Below, piece after piece: positions 1 to 8,022 of a stretch of 8,022 nt of DNA. The notes under the pieces were generated by a model. That model was not told the origin of the DNA. It worked only from the letters and a program-made list of their open reading frames with translations, and searched no databases. Position 1 is the stretch's first letter; each line of letters opens with the position of its first letter. The DNA is from Candidatus Eiseniibacteriota bacterium. GTDB lineage: Bacteria; Joyebacterota; Joyebacteria; Joyebacterales; Joyebacteraceae. The translations under genes and the position numbers were made by a program. Location: contig DAOWCM010000088.1 in assembly GCA_030639555.1 (NCBI GenBank), forward strand, positions 1 through 8,022, in the 5' to 3' direction.

Positions 1-2361
1 CTCTGCCCGGTGGACGGTGAGACGTTCCAGATCCTCTTCCAGACATACGCGGACGATCTCACTGCGGCCCGCGTGCGCGTCGACGACGGCACCGCCGCCT
101 GGACGGTTGCCTCGAAGACAGCTGTGCGCGGGCCGTACGATGTCTGGTCCGCGACCATTCCAGCGACAGTCTCCGTCGGACTCTCGTACTACATGGAGCT
201 CACCGACGGCACGGCCACCGACTACTTGAGCGTCGGGGGGATGAGCGCCGGCACGCCTGTGGACGGCGGCTTCGTCGTGGACTACACAACCCTCGAGCAC
301 GCTCCGGTAGGGGCCACTCCCCTGCCGGACGGTGGCGCCGTCTTCAGGGTCTGGTCACCGACGAGAACGATCGCGCACGTGCGCGGGGAGTTCAACGAGT
401 GGGGCACAGGCGACCCGATGACGAAAATCGGCGAGCACTTCATCGTGCGCGTCCAGGAGGCGACCGTCGGCCAGATGTACAAATACTACTTCCAGAACGA
501 GCACTGGAACACCGACCCGCGCGCCCGTGCCCTGGACGCCGGCGACAACTACAACGCGTATTTGCTGGACCCATTCACCTACGACTGGCAGATCGACGAC
601 TTCGACGTGCCCGACTTCGAGCAGATGATTGTCTACCAGCTTCACGTCGGGACGTTCTCGGGCAGAAACGACCCTTACGGCGCCGCGCCTTTCCCGGCAG
701 GCTACATCGACGTCGCGGCCAGGGCCTCGCACCTTGCCGAGCTCGGTATCAGCGCCGTCATGCTCAATCCGATCACGGAGTTCCCGGGCGACTACTCCGC
801 CGGCTACAACCCGATCACGCAGTGGGCGCCGGAATGGAAGTACGGCACTCCCGACGACCTCAAGTACATGATAGACACGCTTCACTCCTACGGCATCGCA
901 GTGCTTCTGGACATCGTCTGGAACCACTTCTCGTTCAGCGACAATTTTCTCTGGTACTACGACGGCACCCAGATCTACTTCGATGACCCCGCCGTGGAGA
1001 CCCCCTGGGGCAGCCAGGCCGACTTCGACCGCGATGAGGTCCGGAGCTACTACCTCGACAGCGCTCTCTACTGGCTGGACGAGTTCCGGATGGACGGCTT
1101 CCGGATGGACGCCACCGACTTCATGAACATCTACCCGCAGGAAGCCTCGGGCTGGAGCCTCATGCAGGAGATGAACGACGCGATAGACAACCGCTTCGCC
1201 GACAAGATAGCGATCGCGGAGCAGCTGCCGGACGATTCGTGGGTCACGCGCCCGACGAGTCTCGGGGGCGCCGGGTTCGACTCTCAGTACTACGACGAGT
1301 TTACGGACCGTCTGCGGGACGAGATCTTCGACGCGGCGTTCGGCAATCCGGAGATGTGGAAGATACGGAACATCATCAACGGCGGCGGCGACTATTTGAA
1401 CGGCCGCTACGTCACGAACTACCTGGAGCTTCATGACGAATGCTGGCCGACGAGCGGCGGACAGCGCATCGTCAAGTGGATAGACACGACGCCCCCCCAT
1501 GACGACCAGTGGGCGAAGGGCCGCTCAAAGCTGGCCCAGGGCATCGTGATGACGGCCCCCGGCATCCCGGCCATACTGCAGGGCACCGAGTGGCTGGACG
1601 ACACAGACTTCGGGACCGATTTGGGGAACCGCATCGACTGGTCCAAGAAGATGACCTACGCAGGCATCTTCGCCTACTACCGCGACCTCATCACCCTGAG
1701 GCGCATCTCCCCGGCGCTCCGCGCGGATGCGGGCGTCGACGTCTTCCATCTGAACGAGACGGGAAACGTCATAGCGTTCCAGCGGTACGACCTGTCGGGC
1801 AACGTGCACGTCGTCGTCGCGAACTTCAGCAATACCGACTACACGAGCTACCGCATCGGCCTGCCGCAGTCGGGGGACTGGGTCGAGGAACTCAACAGCC
1901 AGGCGACCGAGTATGAGGGGAACGGGATGACCAACCCCGGCGTCATCACGCCTGACGCCATCAGCGCGGACGGCTTCCCGCAGTCCAAGGCCATAGCGGT
2001 TCCGAAGATGGCGCTCATCATCCTGACCTGGGGCAGCGGCACGGGCATCGATGCCGGCGACGACGAGGGCGCGGAGCAGATCTTCGCGCCGCGGCTGCTC
2101 GGCGCATACCCGAACCCGTTCAATCCACGCACGACCATCGCGTTCGAACTGCCGGAGGAGCGGCATGTGCGACTCACAGTGTTCGACATCGCCGGCCGGG
2201 AGGTCGTAATCCTCGCGGACGGGACCTACGGCGGCGGGCGCAGCAAGGCCGTATGGAACGGAACCGACGGCGGTGGCAGGGCGCTGGCTTCGGGTGTCTA
2301 CTTCGTGCGGATGGACGTGGGCGGCGAGTGCGATTCGAAAAGCATCGTGCTGCTTCGGTAG
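1..2361 (+). CDS. Secreted GH13 branching-enzyme-like/alpha-amylase-family protein with C-terminal FlgD-like sorting tail (5' end cut by window)
   Basis: This is an alpha-glucan-active GH13 enzyme, probably acting outside the cell. The frame is open to base 1. The GTG at 10 (residue 1 here) has no visible ribosome site and no signal peptide follows, so the true start lies upstream. Modules: a beta-rich N-terminal domain (about 1-90), a CBM48-like domain (about 95-190, FNEWG at 128-132), the barrel (about 205-590, YQLHVGTF at 209-216), an all-beta C-terminal amylase domain (about 595-678) and a FlgD-like tail (about 695-783, YPNPFNP at 700-706). The four GH13 regions are intact: DIVWNH 301-306, nucleophile D367 with R365, acid/base E404, and HDE 475-477. 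The HDE motif, the stretch around IAEQLP followed by a GGAGFD motif, and the IYFDDP/TPWG stretch resemble branching enzymes more than classical amylases. Those are usually cytoplasmic, so an export tail is unusual. Plain alpha-amylase activity remains possible. GH13 membership is secure; the reaction is not. Confidence 0.9.
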   Translation, partial: LCPVDGETFQILFQTYADDLTAARVRVDDGTAAWTVASKTAVRGPYDVWSATIPATVSVGLSYYMELTDGTATDYLSVGGMSAGTPVDGGFVVDYTTLEHAPVGATPLPDGGAVFRVWSPTRTIAHVRGEFNEWGTGDPMTKIGEHFIVRVQEATVGQMYKYYFQNEHWNTDPRARALDAGDNYNAYLLDPFTYDWQIDDFDVPDFEQMIVYQLHVGTFSGRNDPYGAAPFPAGYIDVAARASHLAELGISAVMLNPITEFPGDYSAGYNPITQWAPEWKYGTPDDLKYMIDTLHSYGIAVLLDIVWNHFSFSDNFLWYYDGTQIYFDDPAVETPWGSQADFDRDEVRSYYLDSALYWLDEFRMDGFRMDATDFMNIYPQEASGWSLMQEMNDAIDNRFADKIAIAEQLPDDSWVTRPTSLGGAGFDSQYYDEFTDRLRDEIFDAAFGNPEMWKIRNIINGGGDYLNGRYVTNYLELHDECWPTSGGQRIVKWIDTTPPHDDQWAKGRSKLAQGIVMTAPGIPAILQGTEWLDDTDFGTDLGNRIDWSKKMTYAGIFAYYRDLITLRRISPALRADAGVDVFHLNETGNVIAFQRYDLSGNVHVVVANFSNTDYTSYRIGLPQSGDWVEELNSQATEYEGNGMTNPGVITPDAISADGFPQSKAIAVPKMALIILTWGSGTGIDAGDDEGAEQIFAPRLLGAYPNPFNPRTTIAFELPEERHVRLTVFDIAGREVVILADGTYGGGRSKAVWNGTDGGGRALASGVYFVRMDVGGECDSKSIVLLR

Positions 2362-2389
2362 AACGACAACGCTGACAGCATCTGACGAG

Positions 2390-2415
2390 AGCGGCCCGTC
2401 CATGGACGGGCCGCT
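2390..2415. terminator. Perfect palindrome between convergent genes, probable bidirectional terminator
   Basis: A 26-base perfect inverted repeat can form an 11-bp GC-rich stem with a 4-base CATG loop. It starts 29 bases after the stop of the + strand GH13 gene and lies 37 bases past the stop of the - strand hydrolase gene, where a shared terminator would sit. On the + strand it is followed by a short T/C-rich run (TTCTTC), which is a weak tail. On the - strand no T run follows, so termination in that direction may be inefficient or Rho-assisted. Confidence 0.7.
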
Positions 2416-2451
2416 TCTTCATCCGGCGAGCCGCTTAGCCCCGTTGCGCCG

Positions 2452-3624
2452 CTACAGCAGCCCCTCCGCCAGGAGCGCGTACATGAGCGAGTAGACCCTC
2501 CCAATCTCGGCGAGCGTCGCGGCCCAGCCCGCGGGGCCGCCCTCCCAACCGAACTCGAGATCCACGTGCTGGATAGACTCGAGGATCCTGAGCTCAGCGA
2601 TCGCCTTCGGTGGAGCGTTCTCCGCAAGGAGAATGCTCTCCGTGTAGGGCATCAGGTTGTCATCGCGGCCGTGGACGATGATGAGGCGCGCGGTCACGTT
2701 CTCCATGTTCCCCGGCATCGAGAGTTCGTCGAAGTAGCCGAGGATCCCGGGGCTCAGGCGGTCGATGATCCCTGCGGCGGCGTCCGGGTCCCCGTTCATC
2801 ATGAGCTCGTAGAGGAGTGCGCCCTCCTCCCCCAGCGAGTCGGCCGACGCCGAGACATCGCACGTGTCGTCCTCGAGCTTCGAGTTCGCTATGCGCGCGA
2901 GAAGCCGTCGATCGGTGCCGTCCCCTACGAGCCGCAGGCTGTTCCGCAGAACTGCCCACTTCCCCGTGTGCCGCGGCTTCATGTAGACCCACTCCCCGCC
3001 CTCCAGGTAGTAGCCGGTCGTCGCGTAGGTGACGATGTTCCTGAGATCGTAGTAGCTGCCCAGCAGGAAGCAGAACCGCACGCGCTCGGAGATGCAGGGA
3101 TCGTTCGCGGCAAGCACCGCGAGTCCGCCCGCGTAGCTGAAGCCGAAGAACCCCACCCGGTCGGGATTGACGTCGGGAAGCCGCTCGAGATACTCGTACG
3201 AGCCCACCATCTCATCCACGTCCGAGGGACGGACGCGGAACTCCTTCAGGTTGATGAACTCGGGAACCAGCGCGACGTAGCCTGCTCTCGCCAGAGCGTC
3301 GGCAAAGTTGGTGAGACGGAGGTCGTTCATGCCCCCGGCGGCCACGCCGTGGTTCAGGACGATGCCGGGGCGGTGCGAACGGCGCGAGCCCGAGGCCGGG
3401 CGGTAGACGTCGGCGATCATCGCGCGGCCCGCGCCCTCGAACGTCACGCGCTCGATCTGCGGGTCGGGCAGGCGGCGCGCGATGGGTCCGTCCGTCTCGG
3501 GCGTCGGCAGCTCGAGGAGCAGGAGCGTGGTCAGATACGCCACGCGCATCCGCGGGCCCAGTGCGAGCAGCCCGACGGCCACCAGCACGGCACAGACCAA
3601 CAGCCGGGATCGTCTACTCCTCAT
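2452..3624 (-). CDS. Membrane-anchored alpha/beta hydrolase (dienelactone hydrolase/acyl-peptidase-like), substrate unknown
   Basis: This 390-residue protein is a serine hydrolase of the alpha/beta fold. Residues 1-7 are Arg-rich and are followed by a hydrophobic segment (about 8-23) and a second apolar stretch (about 28-39), consistent with an uncleaved anchor and an outward-facing catalytic domain. The cysteine at 11 is not in a proper lipobox. The fold begins with a strand ending IVLNHG (88-93), a usual oxyanion-hole region. The nucleophile elbow is GFSYAGG with S163, the acid is in HGRDDNLMP (D322, possibly D321), and the likely base is H353. All three triad positions are therefore present. 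The ATG at 3624 is favoured because AGGTGA lies 6 bases upstream. The gene follows the pullulanase on the same strand after 141 bases and may be read with it. Deacylating modified sugars or cleaving an exported ester or peptide are possible roles, but nothing in the sequence fixes the substrate. Confidence 0.85.
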   Translation of the reverse strand: MRSRRSRLLVCAVLVAVGLLALGPRMRVAYLTTLLLLELPTPETDGPIARRLPDPQIERVTFEGAGRAMIADVYRPASGSRRSHRPGIVLNHGVAAGGMNDLRLTNFADALARAGYVALVPEFINLKEFRVRPSDVDEMVGSYEYLERLPDVNPDRVGFFGFSYAGGLAVLAANDPCISERVRFCFLLGSYYDLRNIVTYATTGYYLEGGEWVYMKPRHTGKWAVLRNSLRLVGDGTDRRLLARIANSKLEDDTCDVSASADSLGEEGALLYELMMNGDPDAAAGIIDRLSPGILGYFDELSMPGNMENVTARLIIVHGRDDNLMPYTESILLAENAPPKAIAELRILESIQHVDLEFGWEGGPAGWAATLAEIGRVYSLMYALLAEGLL

Positions 3625-3630
3625 CGCCTG

Positions 3631-3636
3631 TCACCT
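3631..3636 (-). promoter_or_regulatory. Shine-Dalgarno site of the alpha/beta hydrolase gene
   Basis: On the - strand this reads AGGTGA, a match to the anti-SD complement, with 6 bases before the ATG at 3624. It supports that start. The site lies within the first unit of the tandem-repeat array, so the repeat itself supplies the ribosome binding site. Confidence 0.65.
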
Positions 3637-3716
3637 GTCTGGATAGCGGGTCACCTGTCCGGATAGCGGGTCGCCTGTCTGGGCCCTGCCGGGTCACCTG
3701 TCTGGGCCCTGCCGGG
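3631..3716 (-). repeat. Tandem direct repeats (two 20-base and two 23-base units) carrying SD-like cores
   Basis: Four head-to-tail units fill most of the gap between pullulanase and hydrolase. Units 3631-3650 and 3651-3670 are 20 bases and differ at one base; units 3671-3693 and 3694-3716 are 23 bases and differ at one base. All four share the opening TC[AG]CCTGTC[TC]GG on the + strand and a GGG end, but the middle differs between the pairs (ATAGC versus GCCCTGCC). Partial copies appear at 3624-3630 and from 3717. On the - strand, three units contain AGGTGA and one AGGCGA. Only the copy nearest the ATG is at translational spacing. The nested pairing suggests two rounds of duplication of a common ancestral unit. 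Function is unknown. Confidence 0.85.
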
Positions 3717-3765
3717 TCGGCCTGCGGCCACACCACACCGGGCCCGAGAACGCTCCTGTCCAGCG

Positions 3766-7116
<3,351 letters not shown>

Positions 7117-7123
7117 TGTTCCG

Positions 7124-7132
7124 TCCCCCCTT
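7124..7132 (-). promoter_or_regulatory. pulA: Shine-Dalgarno site of the pullulanase gene
   Basis: On the - strand this reads AAGGGGGGA, 7 bases before the ATG at 7116. It is purine-rich and well placed, though not a perfect AGGAGG. Together with the signal peptide that starts immediately at this ATG, it supports the chosen start. Confidence 0.6.
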
Positions 7133-7175
7133 GGAGAATCGCAAGGTCCTCGGCTCTTGTGTGCCTGGAGAGTCT

Positions 7176-7197
7176 ACCACACGGAAGCGTGCGTGGT
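7176..7197. other. Imperfect hairpin in the gap between FG-GAP gene and pullulanase
   Basis: ACCACACG and CGT-GC-GTGGT can pair as 5 bp plus 3 bp around a 2-base bulge, with a GAAG loop on the + strand. It lies about 42 bases past the FG-GAP gene stop and about 60 bases before the pullulanase ATG. It could be a weak terminator of the upstream gene or a leader structure, but no T run follows on the - strand. The rest of this 122-base gap holds the pullulanase ribosome site and no other clear element. Confidence 0.25.
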
Positions 7198-7238
7198 CAG
7201 CGAGAGATGAGAGAGAGTCTGGAGGTCGGGCTGCGCCG

Positions 7239-8022
7239 TCAGCGCAGGAGAACGAGCTTCCCGGAGTCAGTCGACGCGGATGATTCGAGGCGCACCAGAT
7301 AGACTCCCGACGGCATCCGCGTGCCGCTTCCGTCGGCGCCATGCCACGTAACGACATGCTCTCCAGCGGGACGTGCTTCGTTCACGAGGACGGCGACGAG
7401 GCGGCCGGACGTGTCGTAGATGGACATCCGGACATGGTCGTCCGCAGCCATCTCGAAGGGGATGTCTACTCGTGGGTTGAACGGATTGGGATAGGCGGCG
7501 CTGAGCCGAGCCGCGAGCACAGGAGCCCCGCCCGAATCGACACCGACCATGTGCCCGACGCCCTGATAGAGACGAACAAGACCGTCGCTGGCTCCGATGA
7601 GCGCGTCGGTCGAACCGTCTCCGGTCCAGTCGCACACGAAGGGGCGCGACCTCGACGCTGCAAGGTCAATGGCGACACTGTCGGCCGTGACCAGTTCGTA
7701 TCCCGAGAAGCTGGGAGACTCATCGGTGTCCGTGTTGGCGTAGAAGAGCAGCTGGCCGTTGGTGTTACCGGTCAGTAGATCCTTGCGTTCGTCGTCGTCG
7801 AGGTCCGCGACGCAGGGACTCGATCGCGCTCCGAACACGACGAGGTCAGAGCCGTTGTTCTGGAGGAACTGAGATGTTCGGAAGTCGGGCGCCACGTCCG
7901 AGCCCTCGTTGATGAAGACGCGGACCTTGCCGACCTTATCGCCAACGACCAGGTCCTTCTTCCCGTCGTTGTTCCAGTCGACGACGATCGGGGTCGCTCT
8001 CTCGCCGACGTCGATGTCTGTC
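7239..8022 (-). CDS. Secreted FG-GAP/VCBS-repeat protein with C-terminal FlgD-like sorting tail (5' end beyond window)
   Basis: The frame stays open to the window edge, so only the C-terminal part (about 261 residues) is seen. A GTG at 7895 is possible as a start, but it falls inside the repeat region and the protein clearly continues upstream. Three FG-GAP/VCBS-type repeats are visible, each with an Asp-rich calcium-binding-type loop: DWNNDGKKD (7953-7979), DLDDDERKD (7779-7805) and DWTGDGSTD (7605-7631). The loops are exactly 174 bases (58 residues) apart, as in a regular beta-propeller blade array. The middle loop has E where the others have G. After a short linker comes a FlgD-like tail with YPNPFNP (7473-7493), a SGVYLVR motif and a final LVLLR, matching the tail of the GH13 protein at the other window edge. 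Such proteins are usually exported and surface-bound; ligand and function are unknown. The gene lies 122 bases upstream of the pullulanase on the same strand. Confidence 0.88.
   Translation of the reverse strand, partial: TDIDVGERATPIVVDWNNDGKKDLVVGDKVGKVRVFINEGSDVAPDFRTSQFLQNNGSDLVVFGARSSPCVADLDDDERKDLLTGNTNGQLLFYANTDTDESPSFSGYELVTADSVAIDLAASRSRPFVCDWTGDGSTDALIGASDGLVRLYQGVGHMVGVDSGGAPVLAARLSAAYPNPFNPRVDIPFEMAADDHVRMSIYDTSGRLVAVLVNEARPAGEHVVTWHGADGSGTRMPSGVYLVRLESSASTDSGKLVLLR

Noticed and set aside
10..12. GTG at 10 as the true start of the GH13 gene
   Set aside because: The frame is open upstream, no ribosome site or signal peptide is visible, and the protein would start inside a beta domain despite having an export tail.
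355..1500. 381-residue open frame on the - strand opposite the GH13 enzyme
   Set aside because: It is antisense to a gene with intact catalytic motifs. Its protein is Val/Arg-rich without recognisable domains, as expected from the reverse frame of high-GC coding DNA.
2566..3666. 366-residue open frame on the + strand opposite the hydrolase
   Set aside because: It mirrors the hydrolase gene, is rich in Val, Arg, Glu and His, shows no fold motif, and runs on into the tandem repeats.
3631..3716. CRISPR-like array
   Set aside because: The units abut with no unique spacers and are too short, and there are no cas genes nearby; these are plain tandem repeats.
3717..3765. Short GGCC-TGC-GGCC inverted repeat just past the pullulanase stop, considered as its terminator
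   Set aside because: The stem is only 4 bp and no T run follows on the - strand, so it does not support a terminator call.
7171..7200. Possible sigma-70-like promoter for pullulanase on the - strand (CTGACC, 18 bases, TAGACT)
   Set aside because: Each hexamer matches the consensus at only four of six positions and overlaps the imperfect hairpin. Promoter consensus in this lineage is unknown, so it is not listed as a feature.

Overview
The window looks like a chromosomal piece of a high-GC, uncultivated bacterium of the wider FCB/Eisenbacteria-Krumholzibacteria-Latescibacteria type. The main clue is that the two proteins cut by the window edges both end in a FlgD-like tail of about 85-90 residues, with a YPNPFNP motif, a SGVY[FL]VR motif and a final VLLR. 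Such tails mark surface-exported proteins in these lineages. The phylum is an inference: there is no rRNA or marker gene here.

Layout: (1) From 1 to 2361 on the + strand is the 3' part of a large secreted GH13 enzyme. It resembles glycogen branching enzymes and alpha-amylases and carries the FlgD-like tail. (2) A perfect 26-base palindrome at 2390-2415 lies between two convergent genes and probably terminates transcription. (3) From 3624 down to 2452 on the - strand is a membrane-anchored alpha/beta hydrolase of unknown substrate. (4) Its leader (3631-3716) is a short tandem-repeat array whose units contain a Shine-Dalgarno core. (5) From 7116 down to 3766 on the - strand is a complete secreted pullulanase of 1116 residues, with an extra N-terminal glycogen-binding-type module before the usual CBM41 and CBM48 modules. 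(6) From 8022 down to 7239 on the - strand is the 3' part of a secreted FG-GAP/VCBS repeat protein with the same type of tail.

The likely theme is extracellular use of starch, glycogen or pullulan. The pullulanase cuts alpha-1,6 branch links, and the other GH13 enzyme acts on alpha-1,4 glucan, either hydrolysing it or transferring chains. The hydrolase and the FG-GAP protein have no demonstrable link to glucans beyond position. Hydrolase and pullulanase share a strand with 141 bases between them and no convincing terminator, so they could be co-transcribed. All intergenic stretches are shorter than 300 bases. I saw no tRNA, rRNA, CRISPR array, insertion sequence or phage gene. I did not find a clearly new biological system; the oddest items are the SD-bearing tandem repeats and the surface-tagged branching-enzyme-like protein.
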